The notes below the pieces were generated by a model that was not told the origin of the DNA, searched no databases, and saw nothing but the letters and a program-made list of their open reading frames with translations. Source: Castanea sativa (Eukaryota > Streptophyta > Magnoliopsida > Fagales > Fagaceae). Taken from it: 64,000 nucleotides of DNA. Shown piece after piece: positions 52,401 through 63,070 of the stretch (positions are counted from its first letter, which is position 1; each line of letters begins with the position of its first letter). Both the position numbers and the translations under genes were made by a program. The DNA lies in NCBI RefSeq assembly GCF_040712315.1, contig NC_134014.1, forward strand, positions 38,243,634 to 38,307,633, read 5' to 3'.

Positions 52401-55400
52401 CAATGATGTTAGATTCTACCGTGTCAAAGATTCTTCAGGTAATCCTATTGCATACTTCTATTTTGATCCATATACTCGGTCATCTGAGAAAAGAGGAGGT
52501 GCATGGATGGATGAGGTTGTTGGTCGAAGTTGTGTGTTGTCACGTGATGGTTCCTCTGCAAGGTTGCCAGTTGCTCACATGGTGTGCAATCAAACACCAC
52601 CAGTGGGGAGCAAGCCAAGCCTAATGACATTCCGTGAGGTAAGTAAAGTCAATCACTTTGGATTTAGATTATTTTCTATAAATGCTAGTTCCTAAGATAA
52701 AACTATTAGAAAAATAATGGACGATTACTAGCGGTTCTGAGTTTTAAATATTATTTGTTGTCAGATTTATTAATGATTTTTTGGCAGGTTGAGACTGTCT
52801 TCCATGAATTTGGTCATGCACTTCAGCATATGCTGACCAAGCAAGACGAGGGACTAGTTTCAGGTATTCGGGGAATAGAGTGGGATGCTGTTGAATTGCC
52901 TTCTCAGTTCATGGAAAACTGGTGTTACCACAGGTAATTTTGTCTTCGTAGATACTTAGCTTTGGGGCATTATTGCATGAACTTTTCATTTGTGCACTCT
53001 GAATAGGAACTCTGACCCATAACAAGACAACTCCTTTCCTATATTATACTTAATTAAGCAATCAGGTTGAATACTAGCTTTTACGGGTGCTTGACATGCA
53101 AACTGCAAGTACTTGGTAAATGAAAATGACCTCACCTTTTTAACCATTACATATAATATTAATTTATCTAGATGTTAATGTTTAATGACCGAAATGTAGA
53201 CACTTTTTTTTTTCTTTTTCTTTTTTCCTTATTAATATAGTACTATTATGTGACAATATACAGGTTATTAGCATCTCATTGCTTTATTCTTATGTCGTCA
53301 TCTAATTCTTTCTAATGACTTTTTTAGGGATACTTTGATGAGCATTGCAAAGCATTATGAGACCGGGGAGAGTCTCCCTGAAGAAGTATATTTGAAGCTC
53401 CTTGCAGCTAGGACTTTTCGGGCAGGCTCTCTAAGTCTTCGCCAGGTTTGTGTGTTTGGTTTGTGTTATTTTTTCTTCCCTGTTATCTTTTGCCATTTAT
53501 TTGTCATGTATCCTTTGGTAATCTGATGTGATTTTAGTATTTGGTCTTCATTTCAACTCATGTTCCGTATTAAATGGCTTGTGATGTTCCAGTTCCTATT
53601 TTGCATGCCTATAACAATCTGGACTTTAGGTAGCATTGTGTTGTCTTAACTGAGTGTGATTGGCATTTAAGTCTTAAAGAGGTGCTGTGAATAAATTAGG
53701 AAGATCCACTGAGATAGAAGCTGGTTAAAGCCATTAGAAATCTTTAGAATGTGCTCTTACATATAGAGATGAGAGCATTACCGCATAATTTTTGAGCTTG
53801 GCTTTTGTATACAGAAGTGCGTTGTCTATCAGCTTGACTATAGGGAAAAAAGGTTTTCCCTTTTCACTGCAATTAATCTATCTTTTTATATTTTATATTG
53901 GGTATTAATTGAATATAAAAGCTCACCATGGGGTGGATGTTAACATTGATTCCATGCTAGTGTTTTTATAAGGGAAGCCAATTATTTTTATGTTTTGATG
54001 GGTCCGGTGGTGTTTCAAGATGCTCTATTGTTGTGAAAACCTCCTCTTCTGTCTTGGTTGGAAGATATAAATGGATGTAATGAGTTTTGAATCCATTCTT
54101 ATGGGGCATGTACGATTTGAGCCAGCGGATATTGGCAATCACCTCCTTTGTTGCCCCTCTGAATATTTTTTAACTAAGAGACTGAACGGAAAGAAGACCT
54201 GCCTAGGATAGCTTCCTGGTCTTTTGCTTTTGCATTGAAAATGACGGGCTTTATGAAAATGATCTACTAAGTCCGTATTGAATTAAGTGGGAGTTCAATG
54301 AACAATCCTTCGTGGGAGTTGGATTTTTTTTTTTTAGTATTCTTAATCTTACATGCAATTTAAAGACTTAGGATAAGGTGGGTGTGTGTATTATTTATTT
54401 ATTTATTTATTTTTATTTTATACAAGTAAGAGAATTATTATTAGAATGAAGGATTGCTCAAAGGTGTGAGCATCCTTAAAAAATTACAACCGGGCACTCA
54501 TTAGGTCCAAAAAGGTGGGGGTGTGCTTGTGTTGGGTTTTGGGTATTTTTCATCCCAGCCTGGCGTCCTCAGGTTGAGAAATCTCCAACCCAACTTATGT
54601 TGGCTCTAAAATCCAACCCAATTCAACCATTAGGGATCAGTTTGGGGAAATATTGTTAGGCCTCTTAAAATTATTAATAAATTGGGTTTTCATCTAACTA
54701 TTTAAACCTATAATTCAATACATGATTATAATTACACAATTGGGTCTAATATACCAAATTCATTCAAACTAAGTCCCAAAATCTAAAATAAATCAAATGA
54801 ACAAATTCAAGATACATATAGATATTTTAAAACTATCCATAACTAAATTGGGTCAAGTTACTCAGGTTGAAAATTTTGTCAACTTGAACCCAACCTAACC
54901 CAAGCTTAAAAGAAAATCCTAGAACCCAACCCATCAACCATAAAAACCAACCCAAGGCATCAGTTTATGCTGGGTTAGGTTGGTTTCATCTAGTTGGTGT
55001 GTTAAATGCATACCCTTATGACAAGGTTTTGGTGCTGGAATGGGCATTTGAAAGTGGTGATCTCATGTTGATGGGGAACATAATTGGAAGGCCCCTTTAA
55101 AGACTTATAAGAGGCAGGGGAAGGTAGGTTTGAGTACTCAAGCATTAATTTGGGATGTTTCGCATGATAAAAAGCTCTCTTGGGACCTTTCTTAGAAATT
55201 CACTGTTTTGACACCAAACAACCATAAACTCCATTTAAATCCTTTTTTTTTATTTTAAACTTAACCTTATTTGAACCCAAAGGTCATATTGATGTAGGAA
55301 AAATTAGGAAATTGTCTACATTTAGTTGTGGTGGGTTTAGGGTAGGAATGAAGAAGAATTAGAAAGGAGTTAGGGCTGTTTAGGGGCTGTCTGAACAGAA

Positions 55401-58299
55401 TCCGTGAACAGTAACGTGAACGGTAACCCTAGAAAGAAAGAAAAGAAAATGGGTTTAGGGTAGGAATGAAGAAGAATTAGAAAGAAGTTATGGCTGTTTA
55501 GGGGCTGTGTGAACAGTTTGGTGAACAGTAACCCTATAAAGAAAGAAGAGAAAATAAAGAAAAGAGAGAGGAGAAAGAAACAACAAAGCCTATTACTCAA
55601 AACACTCAATTTTATTAATCAACTCATTCTACTTCTTTGAATACATTGAGAACAATATATATATATAGAGACTCTTACTTGTACTAGTAGTAATATGATT
55701 CCTACTAGTATTAGGACTACTAATAAAACCTAATAAATACTAACTTGGACCCAAAGTAAATAAAACTAAGATACTTAAAACCTAGAAGATTCTAGACTCA
55801 ACAAAATTGCCAAAATACCCTTAATTTGCAGGAATTGCGAAAATTACAGATTTCCCCCTCAGGGTCCGTTTGGATAGAACTTATTGCTGAAAACTGAAAA
55901 CACTGTAGTAAAATAATTTTTAAATATGTGAATAGTGTCATGGAACTCATTTTTAAATTTGTTTTTTCTGATGAACAGTGCACAAACATTACATGAACAG
56001 TGCATTGTCTCCTAAAAGCTGTTGCGCGTGAATCAAAAAAGAAGAAGAAGAAGTAAACGCAAACGTGAAACGCAGCTTTGACGTGGATCCAAACGGGCAA
56101 TCAATATAAAGCTAACCATAACTAATAAAATAAAAACCCAAATTAAAAACTGCATTAACCCTAAAAGACTCGTACTTAGACCATTAAAAGGGCTCTACTT
56201 TCACTTCAATAGGACTTCACATGAGAACCCAATAAAATGATTCTTGAATAGGCGAATTTGCAAAGTAATAGCATATTAATCTTCCATGACTATCACTTAT
56301 CCTATTCAAGTACCCCACGTTCTCATCAAGAATCCTAATTTTAGTTTTGAATTTCTACGAATCCTACATTACATCATCAAGAAATTTTCTCTTTGATATT
56401 AATACATCCATTGGCAAGGAGGTCAATGATGTTGTAGCTAACGAGGAAGATTGATATTTTTATCTTGGAGAAAGACTCCAAACATGTCTGATGTGGGAAG
56501 TCAGAAAGCACATTTATGATAATCTTTATGAGTTATTTTAAAGATGTTCTTATTTATGTGGATCTTTTGTATGGGTGGAAATATTTAAAGTTGGACACGA
56601 ATCCCTTATTTATTTATTTATTTTGCGATATATTTGTTTCTCATAATTTAAACTTTGAACAAGAATTAGATTGCTGTTTCTTTTGATATGTTTTGATTTT
56701 AATGTTACTTTTTTCTCATGGAAGTTGTAATTATAGAATTGCATTCCTCATTATGTGATTTTGTTTTGATGAGTGAAGGTTGTGATTCTGTGGGAAGTAA
56801 TAAATTAAAATTTCTATAATGTTCATTACATGACTGACTTCTATTTTCTTTGCATTTATTATAATTTTGCAGATCAGATTTGCCAGTGTTGATTTGGAGC
56901 TTCATACAAAGTATGTTCCTGGTGGGTCAGAATCCATCTATGATGTTGATCGAAGGGTTTCTGAAAAGACGCAAGTGATCCCGCCACTACCAGAAGACCG
57001 GTTTCTTTGTAGTTTCAGCCATATATTTGCAGGTTTGCTCTCCCTCTCAAATTTACTGTCTCAACATCATTTTTACTTCTTTAACTGAAACCTAATCTTG
57101 TGATATTTTCTTTTATATAAACTCTTTGTGAATATTAGGTGGATATGCGGCTGGATACTACAGTTACAAGGTATTATCTATTCCTGTAATATTCATAATT
57201 ATCTTTTTAATTCATATGGTGTTATTCTTTCGTGAACACTGGGCCTGCTTTGTACAGTTGCGTGTTGACTCCTTTGTATATTCCTCCCTTTGAGTTTATT
57301 CTGATACCATATTTTTGCATTTGGCAGTGGGCTGAGGTGTTGTCAGCAGATGCATTCTCTGCATTTGAGGATGCTGGACTGGATGACAACAAAGTAAGTC
57401 CAAAAGAGCTGTATGAAAAGATAGGCCTCTATAGTGTTGCAACTTACCTTGATTTTTTATCCATTTTAATTTCATTTTCATACAGAATATAATTTCTAAA
57501 TTAGAGCATATCATTTTCATGTTGCACCAGGTTGATCTCTTTATTTATAGTTTCTTGTTTGAATGATGGTGCATTGGGGCACCTCGTTGAAGACTCACAG
57601 TGTCCATTGCATTTTCGGGTTCCCAAATTTTGTCAATTATTGTGGTTCATCTCCAAATTTAGTCAAGTTATGAAATAAAGAAATATGAAAATTTGATAGT
57701 TAGCTATTATTTATAGATTGTAGACTATGTTGATAGGGAGGCCATAACCATGGCATTTGGGCATCCACGTAGAACTTCAGACAAACATCCCAAATTGAAG
57801 TGTCGTTTTAGGGTCATTAGCCTTAAGTTTGCATACAAATGTGCATATTGACTTTTTAGCCCTAGCATCACATATAATTCTTGAGACGAAACACTTTTAT
57901 AGGATTGCTTTCAATAATTAGCAGTCAGAGCTCTGGCATTTTATAATGGGAGCGATTTCTATGTTTTGCAATAGGCTGTGAAAGAAACAGGGCATAGGTT
58001 TCGAGAAACAATCCTTGCTCTTGGAGGTGGCAAAGCACCAGAAGAGGTTAGAAAAAAACTTCTTTTCATTGGTTTTCTAATTGAATAAGCATTGGATGGA
58101 TTTATCTTATTTCATTGCATTGTAGTTTATTGACTGATCTTGTCGAGTCTACTCTTCGAGATTTCTCTTCTTTGATTTTCATAATAATTTATGTTGTTGC
58201 ATCCAGGTATTTGTGGAATTCCGTGGTAGAGAACCTTCACCAGAGGCACTGCTCAGGCACAATGGGCTAGTAGCCATCCCAGCTACAGCCTCTGCATAA
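40453..58299 (+). CDS. OOP: Organellar oligopeptidase, M3A zinc metallopeptidase (786 aa, 17 exons)
   Basis: Exons: 40453-40815, 40937-41104, 41472-41595, 42406-42482, 45682-45825, 45937-46167, 46236-46326, 46974-47095, 52198-52305, 52393-52638, 52788-52933, 53328-53445, 56873-57032, 57139-57170, 57328-57393, 57975-58046, 58207-58299. All GT-AG, with phases closing and no stop. The protein is a thimet-type endopeptidase that cuts short peptides; in Arabidopsis (OOP/TOP1) it clears presequence fragments in mitochondria and chloroplasts. Zinc site: HEFGH (about 564-568) with third ligand E594 in VELPSQF. Other landmarks: [63 protein letters not shown]. The first about 100 residues are S/R-rich, a dual-targeting peptide. 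MLMATR is chosen as the start because plant OOP proteins begin MLMAT. About 87% of the span is intron, enlarged by transposons. Confidence 0.96.
42141..42353 (+). mobile_element. MITE of the GTCCGTTTGGAT-type family (copy 3), oligopeptidase intron 3
   Basis: It starts GAGTCCGTTTGGATAGAAC, has TGAAAACTGAAAACACTGTA and AATGAACAGTGACATATGC, and ends GCATCCAAACGTA. Same layout as the copies at 25071 and 55862. Confidence 0.85.
42832..45343 (+). mobile_element. 5'-truncated LINE (L1 type) in oligopeptidase intron 4, dead
   Basis: The 2.5-kb insertion has a 15-bp target duplication AATGATATGCTATTG at 42817-42831 and 45344-45358 and an A-rich tail (45325-45343). The endonuclease part is missing; it opens just before reverse transcriptase (KAPGPNGF). 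RT landmarks are [29 protein letters not shown] and the catalytic box [10 protein letters not shown]. After it come [17 protein letters not shown] and the zinc-binding zf-RVT part ([18 protein letters not shown]). It is broken by stops at 43051-43053, 44128-44130 and 45083-45085 and by a frameshift near 44530. The exact duplication and 3' tail show target-primed insertion in the gene's sense direction. Confidence 0.95.
46355..46475 (+). mobile_element. tRNA-derived SINE in oligopeptidase intron 7, 11-bp target duplication
   Basis: Box A-like TTTAGCTCAAATGG and box B-like GTGGGTTCAAAACCTC are about 50 bp apart. The tail is AATAATAAAAAAT. GTTTCTTCATA flanks exactly at 46344-46354 and 46476-46486. 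The insertion starts 28 bp after the exon 7 donor. Confidence 0.85.
47487..51011. mobile_element. hAT-type element in oligopeptidase intron 8, interrupted by an LTR
   Basis: The ends TAGGGGTGGCAA and TTGCCACCCCA are inverted repeats. The flanks ACCTAGAA (47479-47486) and ACCTAGGA (51012-51019) form an 8-bp duplication with one mismatch. Without the LTR the element is about 600 bp and non-coding, with CCCGTTTAA and GACACAATTGA motifs. Confidence 0.75.
47614..50538 (+). mobile_element. 2.9-kb solo LTR (copy 2)
   Basis: It begins TGTCACGACCCAAACC and ends GGGGTGTTACG (last base A expected). The flanks are CATGT (47609-47613) and CATGC (50539-50543), a 5-bp duplication with one change. It is the inverted match of 36131-38991. 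No gag or pol sequence remains, so the insertion has collapsed to one LTR. Confidence 0.8.
51070..51920 (+). repeat. Degenerate minisatellite-like stretch in oligopeptidase intron 8
   Basis: Loose repeats of AAAACCTCYAAAATGAYC and AAAATACYCTCAAAAC with a spacing of about 25-35 bp run along most of the segment. There is a non-repetitive island at 51240-51590. Confidence 0.7.
53446..55315. other. First part of oligopeptidase intron 12, decayed repeats
   Basis: No exon or gene seen. About 54515-55020 is rich in GGGTT/AACCC words and may be another hAT-like element (GGGGTGTGC at one end, GCATACCC at the other); no target duplication was confirmed. A (TTTA)n run lies near 54391-54418. Confidence 0.4.
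55331..55565 (+). repeat. Tandem duplication, two units of about 117 bp, in intron 12
   Basis: GGGTTTAGGGTAGGAATGAA, GAAGAATTAGAAA, GGCTGTTTAGGGGCTGT and GTGAACAGTAACCCTA occur at about 55333 and again at about 55450. Confidence 0.85.
55862..56099 (+). mobile_element. MITE of the GTCCGTTTGGAT-type family (copy 4), intron 12
   Basis: It starts AGGGTCCGTTTGGATAGAAC, has CTGAAAACACTGTAGTAAAA and GAACAGTGCATTGTC, and ends GTGGATCCAAACGGGC. It is the copy with the best preserved terminal inverted repeats. Confidence 0.88.
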
Positions 58300-59476
58300 G
58301 TCGTAACATTAATTGTCACAAAGAACATGCATACTTGTTTATTTGGTTTTTGATATTATTGTACATCTTGGCTGAAATTAATCAATTTAACTGCTCTGCA
58401 CCAAAATGAAAGATCCTAGAATAAATTTTAAGTTATGGTTTCTCAAATGGGTGAAATTAATGGTACAAGTACATTTGAATGGGACCTTTTCCTCTGGCTC
58501 TTACCATCATAACATTTACTGAGGTGTTATTTTCTTGTTTGGATAGTCGACTTTTTGGTTAGATGGAAATAAATTTGTTTTTCAATCAGAATTGCCAAAC
58601 TAAAAAAATCCATGAGGAGTGCATTAGGAAGGTTATTGAATTCCACTTTCTTTCCTCCTCACGTACCTCTCCATGAGCTCATGCTCATGTTTTTCAAATA
58701 TGGTTCAAACCGCATGTAGCAAATGGATCATCCTTTTAGAATTTGTGACTAGAGCTAGAGGCCTCGTTTGAAATGTAGAGGGTGCTTGGGTCCAGGGTTT
58801 TTTTAGAGCGGTATAGTGACCAGTGTAGATGCAGAATATTGATTGATTGATCATAGCTTGCGGGGGAAATAGATGCTAAGAAAGTTGTGAACCCTGTTTC
58901 TAGCAACTATACCCCTAGTTGACTGGTACAACATATTGTGGTGGAATGCAGCACTATTCTCCAACTTTCCTCAAGCTATAGGGAAACTAACAGAGCAACG
59001 GATGCTCTTGCTAAACGGGATTGTAACAAGCAGGACATTTTGTAATCCATCATAAGCCCACCAATGGATTTATCTTTTATTGGGAAATTTAGTACCCGCT
59101 TGGTTTAGGAATTATGAAGTTTTATATGAAAAAATTTTTTGGCCTAAAAAAAAGAGAATGGAACAATAAAATAGGGATATTGTCAACAGTCAACAACCCC
59201 CCCCCCCCCCCCCCCCCCCAAACGGGCGCCCCTAAAAAAGGGATGGATGTATGTTAGATTGCTTAAGTTTTGATTTTTGAGTGTCTTTAAGGGAGCTCTA
59301 GTATGCTATTGCAATTTTCATTGTAAAAAAAAGTATGCTATTGCAACTACTCAGGGTATGCTTTTTATCCATTGTAACGGTGATTACATAAGATTATACA
59401 AGAAAGCACTAACAATGCTCCTATTCATCTATTAGGTGACTACAAGTAATAGAACCCTTGAATTTGTAATTTATAA
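58300..59476. other. Oligopeptidase 3' UTR and intergenic DNA with a poly(C) run
   Basis: The 3' UTR probably ends near 58400-58430 (AGAATAAATTTTAAG). The 23-base C run at 59197-59219 is the longest in the window. Except for the LINE remnant listed separately, nothing else is recognised. Confidence 0.5.
58959..59044 (+). pseudogene. RNase H-like remnant of a retroelement
   Basis: One frame reads YRETNRATDALAKRDCNKQ before a stop. This resembles the conserved REAN-ADALA end of the RNase H domain in plant LINE-like elements. Only about 28 residues can be read, so it is a weak call. Confidence 0.45.
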
Positions 59477-59981
59477 TAGGGGTCCAAAAACCGGCTGACC
59501 TAATGCTGGTTCAGGTCGATGGCGGGTCTTTGCCCCCCATCACCTAAGATCGATGGCTCGGTTGGTGGGTTTGAGCATGAAAATCTAATCTTCAATCAAC
59601 CTGACCTTTTACACATTGAAAAATCGTTGTTCTCTGTCAAGACATGTGGTTTGCTAGTTTTTTTTGTCCAATTTGTCAAGATCTAGTGAGATCTCTTTGA
59701 GATTTGGCCTGATCTCTTCAAGATTCGTCGAGATCTAGTTGAGATCCAACCAGATCTCACCAAATCTAGGCTAGATCCAACGGATTTCGACGAGATTTGG
59801 CAGAGTTTTGCCTAGCTTAACTCTAATCAAGAACTGACTGGTACTCGAGGAGGTTCGACTACCTGAATAGACTCCTTTTACTTGTGGTCTGTGGCGTGTC
59901 TAGATATGGGAGACCCAAAGTGATCGAGTTGATTCTAAGTTAGGCACAAACCCAACCCAGACCGACTCGTGAACATCACTA
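59477..59981. mobile_element. hAT-type MITE (505 bp), exact 8-bp target duplication ATTTATAA
   Basis: The left end is TAGGGGTCCAA and the right end GTGAACATCACTA. The duplication lies at 59469-59476 and 59982-59989. The body has GATGGCGGGTCTT and AACCCAGACCGACTCGTG, the same words as in the element at 36096-39603, so the two are one family. Confidence 0.85.
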
Positions 59982-60538
59982 ATTTATAATTTGGTATAAG
60001 ATGATAAGCTAGTAAACTGAAATAATATTTTAGTCAAATTTCATAAATTACTCATATTTATTAAATTATATTTATACTATTAATAAGTCTAACTTAGCAT
60101 CCTATTAAATACATAAATTAAATAAGTTTATAATTAATATTATGTCTTTTGTTCAAAACTATTATCTCCATAAATATTATAGAAGAAAAATATTGATAAT
60201 GTTTTTCTTATTTTTGAATATTAAAGTCTAAGTTTACTTGCTTGACTATGACAAATTTAGACTTAAAAAAACATTTTCCTAAAAAATTAATCCCACCATG
60301 GTTTATATATATATAAAAGATTAGAGAATATTGTTATGCTTTTTGATAAATTGTTAGAACAAAAAAGAAAGTCATTAAAATCAACACAATTATCCAAATT
60401 TAAATTTAAACAAAAAAGAAAATTTTAGATGCCAATTACTAGAGAAAAAGAGGGGAAGTACTTGTGGATGTAAAAGAGAGCAAAAGAATTACTATATTCT
60501 ATTAATATCTAAAGGCTAGAAGCTTAACATTTATTATT
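59982..60538. other. AT-rich intergenic DNA
   Basis: Nothing recognised. Confidence 0.5.
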
Positions 60539-60543
60539 GTTAC

Positions 60544-61248
60544 TGTGGGAGCCCGAGGACCAAGGAAGGGATTGGTGAACTGTTAGCGCTGGTGTTGGGG
60601 CACCACCTACCCGAGGAGGGAATTCATCAGAGGAGAAGAGGAGAACAAACAAAAGATTCTTAGGAGTTTTAGGTGGGTAAGATTGGTTGAAAAGAGAGAA
60701 TCATGAAGGGTAGGGGAAGTTTCTAGCAAGAAGTAGCCTGTTACCTCTGCATTAAATGGTGGGCAATAGCTGTATCAGCTGCATTGATGAGGAAGTGACT
60801 TGAACAGTGTAATTCAAAGTTTAGTAGCTTCTTCTATTACCTTCATCAGATGTTTAAAGGGACAGGTGTCACAATGAGAATTTGGTTAGGTAAAGATGGG
60901 GGGTCAAGATGTGAAGAGGGGGATAGTATATAAAAGAAGAGAATTTCCAGAGAGAGGGTCCAGACAGAAATATCAGAAAAAGGGGAGTTAGAGCAAGAAC
61001 ATTGAGAAAAGAGAGTGAACAATGTATTTTTTAGTGTAATATTGGCTTTCTTGGACGAGCTTGCATTAAGACATTTGCCTACATATTTTATAAAACCAAG
61101 CCTTTCTTCCTTATTCTCATCCTCGGGCAAAGCTCTCTCTTGTTGTTTGTTTCCCTCTTTTACAAATTTATTGGTTTGGGCTGAGGTTGAATTGTCCAAA
61201 CCCATTGCTTTAAGTGGGTTTGGGCTGCTAGATTCGGAGGTCCTTACA
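60544..61248 (+). mobile_element. Solo LTR (705 bp), exact 5-bp target duplication GTTAC
   Basis: It begins TGTGGGAGCCCGAGGA and ends GGAGGTCCTTACA. GTTAC flanks at 60539-60543 and 61249-61253. A TATA box TATATAAAAG lies at 60927-60936, a normal place for the LTR promoter. No internal region is present. Confidence 0.88.
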
Positions 61249-61253
61249 GTTAC

Positions 61254-62133
61254 GCTCCTATTAAACCACATAATCGTAGCATTTTAGTACACTAGGTCCA
61301 TTTCGGTGTACTTATTTAAAAATGAAAAAAAAAGACAAATTTGTGTTAAGAGTAATTATCTTAAATCTGATTTATTAAAATATATAGATCTTAAACTTGT
61401 TTTTAATAATAGAGTTAAAAAGATCCTTGTAATTCAATGACATATCTTTCATTTCTTTATGTTTTGATTCTTTTCAACAAAAAAAAAAAAAAAAGAATTC
61501 CCTTCCTCACTATTCTAATTATTGAATTTAAGACAAAACTTAAATATAGTACTTAAGTGCAGTTCCTTAGATTATTTTCTTAAAATTCAACCATATGACT
61601 TTTTTCTTATGTGATGAAAGTGTATTTTAGTTAAATATAGTTACATGACTGAATTTTTTTAAAAAAAAACCTAAAAAACATCACTTAAATAAGATACGGA
61701 GACTGTAGCTAAGTTTGTCCTTGAATTCATATGTATAAAAAATGTTACGAAAAAACAAAAGTTAAAAGGGAGTTTTGGGCCTTTAAACTTTAAAGACCAA
61801 AAAGAAAAAAGAAAAAAAGAAAAAAAAGGGAAGTAACGGTAATTATGACTACTTGGCTTGAAAGTAGAAATATTAGAGATGAAGTTTATTTTAAGTAAAA
61901 ACAAGTCAAACTAAACTTCAACATTTTTCACAATCAGAAACATACCATACCAATACCAATACCAATACCATAAACCAACAAGATCACCCCAGCTGTTGAA
62001 TTTGGTTGTTTAGACTGTACCCATTACTAACCAACTACATCAGCCTTGATTAGATCTCTGAAAGCCTGACCCCAAAAACCCATAAATTCATAATCATATT
62101 CGTATCAACAGAGGCAGCACCTATAACTGAAAA
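61254..62133. other. Intergenic DNA and BRICK1 promoter
   Basis: AT-rich. A short (ACCAAT)n run lies near 61946-61970, about 170 bp before the BRICK1 ATG. No TATA box clearly placed. Confidence 0.5.
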
Positions 62134-63070
62134 ATGGCAAGAGCAGGAGGGATAACAAATGCAGTGAACGTAGGTATAGCCGTGCAAGCTGATTGGGAAA
62201 ACCGTGAATTCATCTCTCACATTTCTCTCAATGTTCGCCGCCTCTTCGATTTCCTAGTCCAATTCGGTACCACTCTCTTTTCCTTGTTGAACTACCTTCT
62301 TTTTTTTGTACTGTTTTCATTGTTTTAGCTGAATTTGCTGATCTGGGGTTTGTTTTAATTCATTCGATACTACCTTCTTTGATTGCATCAATGAAATGAA
62401 TGCCAACAAACCCATTTTGTTTCTAATTCTATTTGAGCTTTCTGGGTCTAGTTTTTTTCGAAATTCCCACATGGTTGTTACAACATAAAGAATTAGTTTC
62501 TTTTTGGGTTTTGGTGGTGGTGTCACAATTTTCACTTATATTGTTCTTCTAATTCTATCTAAGCTTTCTGAGTCTAGTTTTATTTTTTTGGGAAATTCTA
62601 CATGGTTGTTGCAACATAAAGAATCAGTTTTTGGGTTTTGTTGATGGTGTCACATTTTTCACTTATATTGTGCATCTAATTCAATCTAAAGCTTTCTGGG
62701 CCCAGTTACATTTTTTCTGGAATTCCTACATGGTTGGTTACATCACAAAGTATCAATTATTGGGTTTTGGTGGTGGTGTTATATTTTTCATTTATATTGT
62801 GCTTCTAATTCTATCTAAAGCTTTCTGAGTCTAGTTTTTCCCGGATATCCCACATGGTTGTTGCAACATAAAGTATCAGTTTTTGGGTTTTGGTGGTGGT
62901 GTTCTATTTTTCACTTATATTGTGCTTCTTTTTTACTCATTTCAGAGGCTACAACGAAGAGCAAACTGGCGTCACTGAATGAGAAGCTTGATACGCTGGA
63001 GTGTCGTCTAGAACTCCTTGAAGTCCAAGTGGGAACAGCATCAGCCAACCCATCTCTTTTTGCTACATGA
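62134..63070 (+). CDS. BRK1: BRICK1 (HSPC300), SCAR/WAVE complex subunit (85 aa)
   Basis: Two exons, 62134-62266 and 62946-63070 (GT-AG, phase 1). The protein starts MARAGGITNAVNVGIAVQAD, continues with ISLNVRRLFDFLVQF, and ends with a coiled coil (LASLNEKLDTLECRLELLE) and the tail ANPSLFAT. This is near-identical to plant BRICK1, with the usual 85-residue length. BRICK1 is the smallest part of the SCAR/WAVE complex, which activates ARP2/3 actin nucleation at the plasma membrane and is needed for epidermal cell lobes and trichome shape. The intron is 679 bp and holds a tandem repeat. The exon 2 splice restores E in QFEATTKSK. Confidence 0.97.
62419..62935 (+). repeat. Tandem repeat in the BRICK1 intron, four units of about 125 bp
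   Basis: Each unit has TTCTAATTCTATCTAAGCTT-like text, TTTCTGAGTCTAG, CACATGGTTGTTGCAACATAA, AGTATCAGTTTTTGGGTTTT, GGTGGTGGTGT and TTTTCACTTATATTGTGCTT. Units start near 62420, 62548, 62674 and 62804. The last unit ends at the exon 2 polypyrimidine tract. Confidence 0.9.

Noticed and set aside
62631..62935. ORFs reading GGG/FTYIVHLIQSKAF-type text in the BRICK1 intron
   Set aside because: They are the tandem repeat translated; BRICK1 proteins of other plants have no such part.
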